A DNA stretch of 64,000 bases, taken from contig UBPA01000017.1 in the NCBI GenBank assembly GCA_900467185.1, forward strand, positions 1 to 64,000, given 5' to 3'. Position numbers and translations under genes: made by a program. The DNA comes from Hyphomicrobiales bacterium (GTDB lineage Bacteria; Pseudomonadota; Alphaproteobacteria; Rhizobiales; Rhizobiaceae). Below, in pieces: positions 17,829-26,482 of this stretch. Each line of letters opens with the position of its first letter. The stretch's first letter is position 1. The notes under the pieces were generated by a model. It was not told the origin of the DNA. It worked only from the letters and a program-made list of their open reading frames with translations, and did no database searches.

Positions 17829-19316
17829 TCAAGACGCCCGCGGCAACGGCCGAATGGCGCGAAGCAGATCTTCGGCTGTCATGCCCTCTCCGGCCTCGTG
17901 CCCCGCGGCGCCATGACGCCAGACGGCGCTCGTCGCGGCTTCGAAGGGCGGCATGCCTTGCGCCAGGTGGGCGCCGACAATGCCTGCCAGCACATCGCCG
18001 GAGCCGGCTGTCGCGAGCCATGGCGGTGCATTCGCGTTGATCGCAACACGCCCATGCGGTTCCGCGATGACGGTGTCCGGCCCTTTGAGGATGAGGACGG
18101 CGTTGCTCCGCGCGGCGGCCATGGTTGCACGGTCGACCTTGGAAAGCGCCGTGTCGGCGGCGAGGTCAGGAAAAATCCGGGCAAACTCTCCGTCGTGCGG
18201 GGTCAGGACAAGGCGAACCGGGCCGCGGAATGCATCGAACAGGGCCTGCGGATCCTCGCGAAAGGCGGTGATGCCGTCCGCGTCGAGCACCAGAGGTCGA
18301 TCGGACAGCGCGGCCACGAAACGACGGACGCGCTCCGGTGCGCCGAAGCCGGGCCCGAGCACGAAAGCGTTCAGGCGGGCGTCCTTGATGAGGTCGGAGA
18401 GCATCGCGTCCGTGTCGACCGGTTTCAGCATGATCGCGGTCAGATGCGCGGCAAGGGTTGGCATGGCCTCCGTCGGCGCAACCATGGTGACCAGTCCGGC
18501 GCCGGCCGAAAGCCCGGCCGTCGCACTCATCCGGGCTGCGCCGCTGCTTGCCGCAGCGCCTGAGAAGACGACGAGGTGGCCGCGGCGATATTTATGAGCG
18601 CCTGGGTCGAGCGCCTGTACGGCGTCGCGCCAGAGCGCCGGCGTGTTCTCGACGAGGGGCGCCCGGTGTGACCGAAGGACCCGCGCGGGAATGCCGATAT
18701 CGACGACCTCCAGCGCTCCGCACAAGGTCCGCCCGGGCAGGAGAAGATGTCCGGGCTTGCGTGTCATGAACGTCACCGTCTGCGCCGCGCGAAAACTTTC
18801 CCCGAGCACCTGCCCGGACCGGCCATCGACGCCCGACGGCAGATCGATCGCAAGGACGGGCAGCGCCAGATCCGTCACTGCCCGCATCAGAGCCGCGGGC
18901 TCGCCCGAAACCGCGCGCGAGAGCCCGGCACCGAACAGCCCGTCGACGACGACATCGCCGATCGCCGGGACATAGGCGCCAAGCGGCTGGCCGCGAAGAG
19001 GGACCGTGGCGAAGGCGCGGGCAGCGTCCCCCGCAAGATGTGCGGGATCGCCCATGAGGTAGACCGCAACGTCGGCACCACTCCCGGCGAGCGCTTCGGC
19101 GGCGATCATCGCATCGCCGCCATTGTTGCCCACGCCGCAGAGGCAGACGAAGCGGGTCGCCGCGGGATAATGGCGCAGGGCCGACGCCGCGACGGCATAG
19201 CCGGCAGCACGCATCAGCCCGAAGGACGAGAGGCCCGACGCAGCGGCGTCGCGATCCGCCTCCGCCATGCCGGAGGGCGTGAGAATCCAGGATGTGATAT
19301 CCGTCTCGACGCCCAT
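17829..19316 (-). CDS. nnrD: Bifunctional NAD(P)HX epimerase / ADP-dependent dehydratase
   Basis: Repairs hydrated NADH and NADPH. The N-terminal YjeF_N domain (about 1-215) contains CGVGNNGGDAMIAAEAL, the epimerase nucleotide site, and ASGVDGRSG-like LPSGVDG. The C-terminal ribokinase-like domain (about 225-495) has GPGFGAPERVR, TPHDGEFARIFPD and GSGDVLAGIVGAHLAQG, the catalytic-type ATP/ADP motif. Length (495) fits the fused bacterial enzyme (also called Nnr or YjeF). GAGGGAG eight bases before the ATG at 19316 supports the start. In rhizobia the gene lies next to glnB, as here. Confidence 0.93.
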   Translation of the reverse strand: MGVETDITSWILTPSGMAEADRDAAASGLSSFGLMRAAGYAVAASALRHYPAATRFVCLCGVGNNGGDAMIAAEALAGSGADVAVYLMGDPAHLAGDAARAFATVPLRGQPLGAYVPAIGDVVVDGLFGAGLSRAVSGEPAALMRAVTDLALPVLAIDLPSGVDGRSGQVLGESFRAAQTVTFMTRKPGHLLLPGRTLCGALEVVDIGIPARVLRSHRAPLVENTPALWRDAVQALDPGAHKYRRGHLVVFSGAAASSGAARMSATAGLSAGAGLVTMVAPTEAMPTLAAHLTAIMLKPVDTDAMLSDLIKDARLNAFVLGPGFGAPERVRRFVAALSDRPLVLDADGITAFREDPQALFDAFRGPVRLVLTPHDGEFARIFPDLAADTALSKVDRATMAAARSNAVLILKGPDTVIAEPHGRVAINANAPPWLATAGSGDVLAGIVGAHLAQGMPPFEAATSAVWRHGAAGHEAGEGMTAEDLLRAIRPLPRAS

Positions 19317-19601
19317 CGTGCCACTCCCTCGGAAAACGTGATGCTCACCTTACAGTGTAGACGCGGAGGTTAGAAATCAAGCATCTCACAGGAATGCGTG
19401 TTGACCAATAACTGAGCATCTGCATATATTTGGCGCTCAAATATCATGCTGAAACGGACCGAATTCCTTCCGCAGTGCATCAAATTGCCGTAAACCGCTC
19501 GCATTTCACAAGAAATAGGCATTCTCCTGCAATGATGGATCGGTTTGATGGCAACAGCTTCCGATCCGCGCATCCCCAAGGGAAATGCGTTGAGATTTTG
19601 A

Positions 19602-20021
<420 letters not shown>

Positions 20022-20079
20022 TTTCATGCCGCCGCACTCGCGCGGCGGCCTATAACCGTCAGGGAAGGACATCTCCGAT

Positions 20080-21489
20080 ATGACGACTGCGAGCGACATC
20101 CTCAAGCAGATCAAGGAAAACGACGTCAAGTTCGTCGATCTCAGATTCACCGATCCCAAGGGCAAGCTTCAGCACGTGACCATGGATGTGTCCTGCGTCG
20201 ATGAAGACATGTTCGTCGATGGCGTGATGTTCGATGGCTCGTCCATCGGCGGCTGGAAGGCGATCAACGAGTCCGACATGGTGCTGATGCCCGATGCGGC
20301 CACGGTGCATATGGACCCGTTCTTCGCCCAGTCGACCATGGTCGTCGTCTGCGACATTCTCGACCCGATCTCGGGCGAGGCCTACAATCGCGACCCGCGT
20401 GGCACCGCGAAGAAGGCGGAAGCCTACCTGAAGTCTTCCGGCATCGGCGACACCGTCTTCGTCGGCCCCGAGCCGGAATTCTTCATCTTCGACGACGTGC
20501 GCTACAAGGCCGATCCCTATAACACCGGCTTCAAGCTCGATTCGTCTGAACTGCCGTCGAATGACGACACGGCCTATGACACCGGCAACCTCGGCCACCG
20601 TCCGCGCGTCAAGGGCGGCTATTTCCCCGTGCCGCCGATCGACAGCTGCCAGGACATGCGGTCCGAAATGCTCACCGTGCTCTCCGAGATGGGCGTGACG
20701 GTGGAGAAGCAGCACCACGAGGTGGCGGCCGCCCAGCACGAGCTCGGCGTCAAGTTCGACACGCTGGTGCGCAGCGCCGACCAGATCCAGATCTACAAGT
20801 ACGTCGTGCATCAGGTGGCCAACGCCTATGGCAAGACGGCGACCTTCATGCCGAAGCCAATTTTCGGCGACAACGGCTCGGGCATGCACGTGCACCAGTC
20901 CATCTGGAAAGACGGCAAGCCGACCTTCGCCGGCGACGAATATGCCGGTCTCTCGGAAAACTGCCTGTTCTACATCGGCGGCATCATTCGCCACGCCAAG
21001 GCGATCAACGCCTTCACCAACCCGACGACCAACTCCTACAAGCGTCTGGTTCCGGGCTACGAGGCACCGGTTCTGCTGGCCTACTCCGCCCGCAATCGCT
21101 CGGCCTCCTGCCGCATTCCGTTCGGCTCGGGCGCCAAGTCCAAGCGCGTGGAAGTCCGCTTCCCCGATCCGCTGGCAAACCCCTACCTGGCCTTCGCGTC
21201 CATGCTGATGGCCGGTCTCGATGGGATCCGCAACAAGATCCATCCCGGCAAGGCGATGGACAAGGATCTCTACGACCTGCCCGCCAAGGAGCTGAAGAAG
21301 ATCCCGACGGTCTGCGGTTCGTTGCGCGAAGCGCTCGAAAATCTCGATCGTGACCGCAAGTTCCTCACCGCCGGCGGCGTGTTCGACGACGACCAGATCG
21401 ATGCCTATATCGAGCTGAAGATGGCCGAGGTCATGCGCTACGACATGACGCCGCATCCGGTCGAGTTCGATATGTACTACTCGGCCTGA
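20080..21489 (+). CDS. glnA: Glutamine synthetase type I
   Basis: Makes glutamine from glutamate, ammonia and ATP; a cytoplasmic dodecamer. The 469-residue protein has the N-terminal DGSSIGGW loop near 50, [10 protein letters not shown] metal ligands, the [19 protein letters not shown]-binding signature, NRSASCRIP, and the adenylylation site Tyr398 in KDLYDLP. The tyrosine marks the GlnE-regulated GSI-beta type. Immediately downstream is a strong terminator. Confidence 0.98.
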   Translation: MTTASDILKQIKENDVKFVDLRFTDPKGKLQHVTMDVSCVDEDMFVDGVMFDGSSIGGWKAINESDMVLMPDAATVHMDPFFAQSTMVVVCDILDPISGEAYNRDPRGTAKKAEAYLKSSGIGDTVFVGPEPEFFIFDDVRYKADPYNTGFKLDSSELPSNDDTAYDTGNLGHRPRVKGGYFPVPPIDSCQDMRSEMLTVLSEMGVTVEKQHHEVAAAQHELGVKFDTLVRSADQIQIYKYVVHQVANAYGKTATFMPKPIFGDNGSGMHVHQSIWKDGKPTFAGDEYAGLSENCLFYIGGIIRHAKAINAFTNPTTNSYKRLVPGYEAPVLLAYSARNRSASCRIPFGSGAKSKRVEVRFPDPLANPYLAFASMLMAGLDGIRNKIHPGKAMDKDLYDLPAKELKKIPTVCGSLREALENLDRDRKFLTAGGVFDDDQIDAYIELKMAEVMRYDMTPHPVEFDMYYSA

Positions 21490-21507
21490 GCTGCCACGAC
21501 GAAACGG

Positions 21508-21538
21508 AAAGGCCGGCGCCACCAGCGCCGGCCTTTTT
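21508..21538 (+). terminator. Rho-independent terminator of glnBA
   Basis: Twelve-base perfect stem AAAGGCCGGCGC / GCGCCGGCCTTT around a five-base loop CACCA, continuing into TTTTT. It begins 19 bases after the glnA stop. Confidence 0.95.
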
Positions 21539-21681
21539 CATGGCTTGAGGACCATTTTTCCGAGGGGGCTTGCCTCCTGAGAAGGCAATGTGTTTTTCGG
21601 GGCATAACCCCCGCGCGTTCCCCGTTCGTCCCTTGATCTCGCGTCGTTTCCTCCCACATATTGAAGGAAAGGAATACGATC

Positions 21682-22014
21682 ATGATGAAACAGAGAGATG
21701 CAAAGTTCCAGATCGGACAAGTGGTTCGCCACCGGCTCTTCCCGTTCCGCGGCGTGATCTTCGATGTCGATGCGGAGTACGCGAATACGGAGGAATGGTG
21801 GAACGCCATTCCGGCCGAAGTCCGGCCCGATCGTGATCAGCCCTTCTACCATCTTCTGGCAGAAAACGACGAGAGCGAATATGTCGCCTACGTTTCGGAG
21901 CAGAACCTGATGTCCGACGAGACGGGAACACCTGTTCGCCACTCTCAGGTCGAGACCTTCTTCGACCCGGAGACGATCGGCCAGTACAAGCCGAAGGCGG
22001 TCGTCACCCACTGA
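21682..22014 (+). CDS. hspQ: Heat shock protein HspQ (hemimethylated-DNA-binding family)
   Basis: Small cytoplasmic protein; in E. coli HspQ binds hemimethylated oriC and modulates Lon. The 110-residue sequence shows the family core KFQIGQVVRHRLFPFRGVIFDVDAEYANTEEWW in pieces: QIGQVVRHRLFPFRGVI near 10-26 and WWNAIPAEVRPDRDQPFYH near 41-59, then YVAYVSEQNL. GGAAAGG lies upstream of the ATG at 21682 (a second ATG follows directly). It is bounded on both sides by terminators, so it is a one-gene unit. Confidence 0.93.
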   Translation: MMKQRDAKFQIGQVVRHRLFPFRGVIFDVDAEYANTEEWWNAIPAEVRPDRDQPFYHLLAENDESEYVAYVSEQNLMSDETGTPVRHSQVETFFDPETIGQYKPKAVVTH

Positions 22015-22050
22015 CGGCTGGCCTGATCTGCAAGAGCCTCAAACGAACGA

Positions 22051-22077
22051 AGCCCGGATCTCGCGATCCGGGCTTTT
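22051..22077 (+). terminator. Rho-independent terminator of hspQ
   Basis: Ten-base stem AGCCCGGATC / GATCCGGGCT with a TCGC loop, followed by TTTT. It starts 37 bases after the hspQ stop and stands between convergent hspQ and ialB. Confidence 0.92.
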
Positions 22078-22097
22078 GCATGGGGTGATGGCCCCGA

Positions 22098-22727
22098 TCA
22101 GTTCTGCTTGGCAGCCTTCTGGGCTTCTTCCAGCTTCTTGCGGGCGTCTTCCGCCTTCTTCTGCATTTCTTCCTGCAGCAGGCGCTGGCGCTCCTGAAGC
22201 TTCGACTGCTCGATCGGCTCGCCATCGAACACGCCGGTGAAGCCTTCGAGCGACATCTTGATGGGGTTCGGGGCGCGCTGGAAGTTGATCGAGGTGAAGA
22301 CCACCTCGCTGCCCTTCTTGAGGCTGGCGATGACGGCGTCGGTCAGAGGCGCTTCGGCCACGCACTTGTCGGGCATGCAGATGGCATAGTCGAGCTTGAT
22401 CGGCTTGCCGCCGTCGATCTGGACCTGAACGCCGGGCGGCAGCAGGCGCGCGGAGGGAACGGAGACCTGAAGGATCTTCCGGTTGACCTTGCCCTGCACG
22501 CTGATCAGGCCGGCTGCGGTGATGAGCTGGCCGTTATTGGCGGAGAGCAGGTTCTGCACGATGCAGACGTCGTTGTCTTCCTGCTTGGTGCAGACTTTGA
22601 ACCAGCCCTGCGGCGGGCGCTGGGATGCCTGCTGCGCGAAAGAGGCCGACGGCATTGCAGCGACCGCGACGGCGCCGGCGAAAGCCGAAAGGGCGACTTT
22701 CTTGGTAAGGGTGGGCTTGAAGGTCAT
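22098..22727 (-). CDS. ialB: Invasion-associated locus B family protein
   Basis: Exported protein related to Bartonella IalB, which aids erythrocyte entry; in free-living rhizobia the role is unknown. The 209-residue precursor has a signal peptide (about 1-30, ending ASFAQQ), a core with WFKVCTKQEDNDVCIVQNLL and CMPDKCVAEAPL giving paired cysteines, and a C-terminal charged coiled-coil tail rich in Lys, Glu and Ala (about 168-209). The ATG at 22727 starts the signal peptide; the upstream open frame is non-coding in character. It converges on hspQ. Confidence 0.9.
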   Translation of the reverse strand: MTFKPTLTKKVALSAFAGAVAVAAMPSASFAQQASQRPPQGWFKVCTKQEDNDVCIVQNLLSANNGQLITAAGLISVQGKVNRKILQVSVPSARLLPPGVQVQIDGGKPIKLDYAICMPDKCVAEAPLTDAVIASLKKGSEVVFTSINFQRAPNPIKMSLEGFTGVFDGEPIEQSKLQERQRLLQEEMQKKAEDARKKLEEAQKAAKQN

Positions 22728-23221
22728 AACGATATCCGTCTCCTGAATTCCATCGTTTCTGCGGCTTGGGTGCAGCGCTCCTTGAGAGAGACGTGCAACA
22801 TCACGTTCACTACAGGATCGGTTGCGATCGTTCTGCGCGCGATCACGATCGATCCCGAGAACCACGCAAGCGAGCCCGCTCATCCCAATGTCGCTTGCTC
22901 GTCCAATGTCGGCTCGCTCGACCGTGGTCTGCTTGCTTGACGGGACGAGTGCTCGGCCGCCCGCTCCTCTGTTGGTCAATTGAGGCATTTACATGACCCG
23001 TCAAGTGGCGGTTCCCTCTCCTACAGCGTCACGCCCGCCTAATCCAGCCATGCCTGCGGAAAATAGCAGCTCGCGGCGCGAGATTTCGCAGAGAGGTCGA
23101 TGCACGTCGGGCATTTCTAGGTGGGTCAGGTTCAAAATTCGGCTCGGCATGATAGGCTTGGCAGGAATCGTTTCTGGATCCGCTCGAACTCTTGCCGGGC
23201 CCGTCCGCATCGGAGAACCGC
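22728..23221. other. 494-base divergent intergenic region with a short tandem repeat
   Basis: No gene seen. The stretch separates minus-strand ialB from the plus-strand solute-binding protein, so it must hold both promoters. It contains two adjacent 18-base units, CCAATGTCGCTTGCTCGT (22885-22902) and CCAATGTCGGCTCGCTCG (22903-22920), and an inverted repeat GCAAGCGA (22866-22873) / TCGCTTGC (22891-22898). These may be regulator sites for ialB or chance. Confidence 0.4.
22885..22920. repeat. Two-copy 18-base direct repeat
   Basis: Adjacent copies starting CCAATGTCG and differing at two positions in the second half. The first copy also pairs with an upstream inverted copy of TCGCTTGC. They lie about 160-190 bases upstream of the ialB start. 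Confidence 0.55.
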
Positions 23222-25099
23222 GTGCGCGCATTGTTTCTGGGCCTCGCCCTCTTCACGTCCCTGTCGGCCGCAAGCGTCGCTGTCGCCGAGCCCGTACATG
23301 GCATTGCCATGCACGGAACGCCGGCCCTGCCCGCGGACTTCAAGAACTTTCCCTATGTCGATCCGCAGGTGAAGAAAGGCGGACACATCTCCTATGGAGT
23401 CGTCGGCTCGTTCGACAACCTCAATCCCTTCATCCTGAAAAGCATGCGCACGACGGCCCGCGGCATGCTCGATCCGGAATACGGCAACCTGATCTATGAT
23501 TCGCTGATGACGCGCTCGCGCGACGAGGCGTTCTCGCTGTACGGGCTGCTGGCCGAAACGGTGGAATGGGATGAGGACCGGACCTTCATCCAGTTCAATC
23601 TCAATCCAAAGGCGCGTTGGTCCGATGGCCAGCCGGTGACGCCGGAGGATGTCATCTTCACGTTCGAGATCTTCCGCGACAAGGGCCGCGTGCCCTTCGC
23701 GTCGCGGCTCGACAAGGTTGCCAAGATGGAAAAGGTCGGCGACCGCAGCGTTCGCTTCACCTTCAATGAGAAGAGCGACCGCGAATTCCCGCTTCTCATT
23801 GCCATGACGCCGATCCTGCCGAAGCACGCGACGCCGGTCGAGACCTTCGATCAGACGACCTTGACGTTCCCGATCGGGTCCGGACCCTACAAGGTGGCGT
23901 CCGTGACGCCGGGGGAGCGGATTGTCTACGCCCGCGATCCCAACTATTGGGCAAAGGACCTGCCGTCCAAGATCGGGCAGGACAATTATGATCGCGTGTC
24001 CGTCGAATATTTTCTCCAGGACAATTCGCTGTTCGAGGCTTTCAAGAAGGGCGAGATCGACATTTACCCGGAAGGCAGCCCCAATCGCTGGGCGCGCAGC
24101 TACAATTTCCCCGCTGTGCAATCCGGCGAGGTTATCAAGGATACGTTCTCGCCGAAGACGCCCTCGGGCATGCTCGGCTTCGTCTTCAACACCCGCCGGG
24201 CAATGTTCGACAACCCGAAGCTCCGGCAGGGTCTCGCCCTCGTCTTCGATTTCGAGTGGGTCAACAAGAACCTCTATGACGGCGCCTACACGCGCACGCA
24301 GAGCTACTGGCAGAACTCCGGCCTCTCCTATCTCGGCAAGCCGGCCGACGACCGGGAGCTGAGCCTGCTCGGCGATATCCGCAACCGGATCCTCCCCGGC
24401 GTGCTCGATGGCACCTACCGCCTTCCCGTCACCGACGCCTCCGGGCGGGATCGCAACGTGCTGCGTGAGGCGGTCACCTTGTTGCGCGAAGCCGGCTATA
24501 CGATCCGTGACGGCCAGATGAAGAACGCCGACGGGCAGCAGCTCGCCTTCGAGATCATGACGCAGAACGAAGGTCAGGAGAAGATGGCGCTGGCCTACCA
24601 GCGCTTCCTGGCGGCGCTCGGCATTCGCGCCGGCGTGCGCACGGTCGATGATTCGCAGTACCAGCAGCGCAGCCAGTCCTTCGACTACGACATCATCATC
24701 AAGTCCTTCCCCTCCTCGCTCTCGCCGGGCATCGAGCAGCTCGGACGCTGGTCGTCGCAATCGCGCGACCGGCAGGGCAGCGACAATTTCGCCGGCGTCG
24801 CCGACAAGGATATCGACACGCTGATCAACAACATCCTGCAGGCGCGGTCGCAGGAGGATTTCACCGCCGCCGTCCGCGCCCATGACAGGATGCTCGTCTC
24901 CAACTTCTACGCGGTGCCGCTTTATCACGTGGCGTCGCAGTGGGTCGGCCGACACAAGCGCATCGGTCGGCCGAACACCGTTCCGCTCTATGGCTACAGC
25001 CTGCCCACCTGGTGGGATGCCGATGCGCAGACAGGCGCGTCACCGGCCGCGCCGCAGCCGGCTGGGCAGCCCGGCCAGCAGAGCCAGCAAGGGAAGTAA
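23222..25099 (+). CDS. Periplasmic oligopeptide-binding protein (SBP family 5, YejA-like)
   Basis: Solute receptor for a peptide-type ABC transporter. The 625-residue precursor has a signal peptide (23 residues, ending SVAVAEP), the large family 5 fold with GGHISYGVVGSFDNLNPF, a domain-linking LAETVEWDEDRTFIQFNLNPKARWSDG region and a C-terminal Gln/Pro-rich tail. YejA of E. coli binds microcin C and peptides. GGAG six bases before the GTG at 23222 decides the start. No permease or ATPase genes adjoin it, so its partners must be elsewhere. The DsbA-family gene begins five bases after the stop. Confidence 0.9.
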   Translation: MRALFLGLALFTSLSAASVAVAEPVHGIAMHGTPALPADFKNFPYVDPQVKKGGHISYGVVGSFDNLNPFILKSMRTTARGMLDPEYGNLIYDSLMTRSRDEAFSLYGLLAETVEWDEDRTFIQFNLNPKARWSDGQPVTPEDVIFTFEIFRDKGRVPFASRLDKVAKMEKVGDRSVRFTFNEKSDREFPLLIAMTPILPKHATPVETFDQTTLTFPIGSGPYKVASVTPGERIVYARDPNYWAKDLPSKIGQDNYDRVSVEYFLQDNSLFEAFKKGEIDIYPEGSPNRWARSYNFPAVQSGEVIKDTFSPKTPSGMLGFVFNTRRAMFDNPKLRQGLALVFDFEWVNKNLYDGAYTRTQSYWQNSGLSYLGKPADDRELSLLGDIRNRILPGVLDGTYRLPVTDASGRDRNVLREAVTLLREAGYTIRDGQMKNADGQQLAFEIMTQNEGQEKMALAYQRFLAALGIRAGVRTVDDSQYQQRSQSFDYDIIIKSFPSSLSPGIEQLGRWSSQSRDRQGSDNFAGVADKDIDTLINNILQARSQEDFTAAVRAHDRMLVSNFYAVPLYHVASQWVGRHKRIGRPNTVPLYGYSLPTWWDADAQTGASPAAPQPAGQPGQQSQQGK

Positions 25100-25104
25100 C
25101 AAGC

Positions 25105-25770
25105 ATGGAACACGTCACCATCGATGTCGTCTCGGATGTCGTCTGCCCCTGGTGCTATCTCGGCAAGGCGCGGCTGGACAAGGCCGTCGCCGAGCTGGCG
25201 AACGAGATCCTCGTCACCGTCAGCTGGCGCCCCTACCAGCTCAACCCGGAGCTGCCACCGGAAGGCGTGGATCACAAGGCCCACCTTGCGGCGAAGCTCG
25301 GCGGCGACGCCGCCGTTGCCCGGGCACATGAGACCCTGACAACGCTCGGACATGCAGACGGCGTGGCCTTCGACTTCGACGCCGTGAAGATCTCGCTGAA
25401 CACGCTCGACGCGCACAGGCTGATCCGCTGGGCCCAGGCGGAAGGCGCCGACACGCAGGCCAGCGTCGTCTCCGGTCTGTTCCGCGCCAATTTCGAGGAG
25501 GGCCGCAATGTCGGCGACCGCGAAACGCTGATCGACGTCGCCGAAGCCGGTGGCCTCGACCGCGCCGTCGTCGCCGCGCTGCTCGCCTCCGACGCTGATA
25601 CGGCCGAGGTCAAGACCGAGATCGACATGGCACGCGACATGGGCGTGACCGGCGTACCCTGCTTCATCATCGAGAGCAAATACGCCGTGATGGGCGCCCA
25701 GTCGGTCGAGGTGCTCACCGGCGCTTTGCGCGACATCGCTCAGATGAAGAATCAGGCAAACATCAACTGA
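25105..25770 (+). CDS. DsbA family oxidoreductase (FrnE-like)
   Basis: Cytoplasmic thioredoxin-fold protein of the FrnE/2-hydroxychromene-2-carboxylate isomerase group. The 221-residue protein has no signal peptide and carries the redox motif CPWC (14-17) in VVCPWCYLGKARLDKA, the helical insert and the cis-Pro loop GVTGVPCFIIESKYAVMGAQ. The extra Cys in GVPCF is common in this family. The natural substrate is unknown; disulfide exchange is the likely chemistry. The ATG at 25105 lies five bases after the preceding stop, so the two genes are coupled. Confidence 0.9.
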   Translation: MEHVTIDVVSDVVCPWCYLGKARLDKAVAELANEILVTVSWRPYQLNPELPPEGVDHKAHLAAKLGGDAAVARAHETLTTLGHADGVAFDFDAVKISLNTLDAHRLIRWAQAEGADTQASVVSGLFRANFEEGRNVGDRETLIDVAEAGGLDRAVVAALLASDADTAEVKTEIDMARDMGVTGVPCFIIESKYAVMGAQSVEVLTGALRDIAQMKNQANIN

Positions 25771-25785
25771 GATGGTGTGCCGGCC

Positions 25786-26393
25786 TCAGGTGGCGCTGAT
25801 CCGGGCGATGGCCGCGGCATCGCCGGCCGAAGCCTGCTCGATCGCTTCCCTGCGCTTGTCCTGATCCTTGTCCTTCGAGCCGACGGAGGACCCGAAGTGA
25901 AAGCCGATCACGGTTGCGAATGCCGTCGAGAAAGCCCCGAGGATAATGTTGAAGACCGTTGAATTGGCCGCTGGAATAACTACGAAGGCCGTCATGTAGA
26001 CGAGGACGATAAATCCGCCCGTGATGCCGACGGACAGGACCGGATTCACCCAGACATGCTTCGCGTTGCGCGCCTGCTGTTCCAGATAGAAACGGCGCGC
26101 CTGTTCCAGCTTTTCGAACTCCGCGTCGAGACGTCGCAACTTTTCCGACACCTCGTCCGAAGCGACGGGCGCCGGTCTCTTTTTTCGATCAAGGCACCGA
26201 TCTGTTCGACGACGCGTTCCCGGAGGGCTGGGCTCGTCTCGAACCGATCGCGGACATCCGCGAGCGCCTCTTTCCCGGACACCGATTTGAGGACGGCAAC
26301 CACATCGGCCTCGAGCGTTCCGGATCGATCATCCGTCAGCGCTTTTTCCAGGCCCGGCACCATTGTCTTTGCAAGCACAAGCCACTCATCCAT
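25786..26393 (-). pseudogene. Frameshifted small membrane protein (two TM segments, holin-like tail motif)
   Basis: Two overlapping minus-strand frames make one sensible protein of about 202 residues if one base is added in the T6 (A6 in the mRNA sense) run at 26180-26185. The first part (from 26393) is a soluble helical domain starting MDEWLVLAKTMVPGLEKAL; the second (to 25786) has an amphipathic helix SEKLRRLDAEFEKLEQARRF, two hydrophobic segments and the tail FHFGSSVGSKDKD. The FGSSxGSK tail occurs in some phage and gene-transfer-agent small membrane proteins, which suggests but does not prove a holin-like origin. The break may be real, an assembly error or a slippage site. The downstream part alone could begin at an ATG at 26151. 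Confidence 0.6.
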
Positions 26394-26482
26394 TGCTGCT
26401 CTCCCGCTTAACGAGAAGCAATGTCGCGCGACACCAATAGCGTGTCAATATCCTTAATCAGATATGTCTCACGAATACCACG

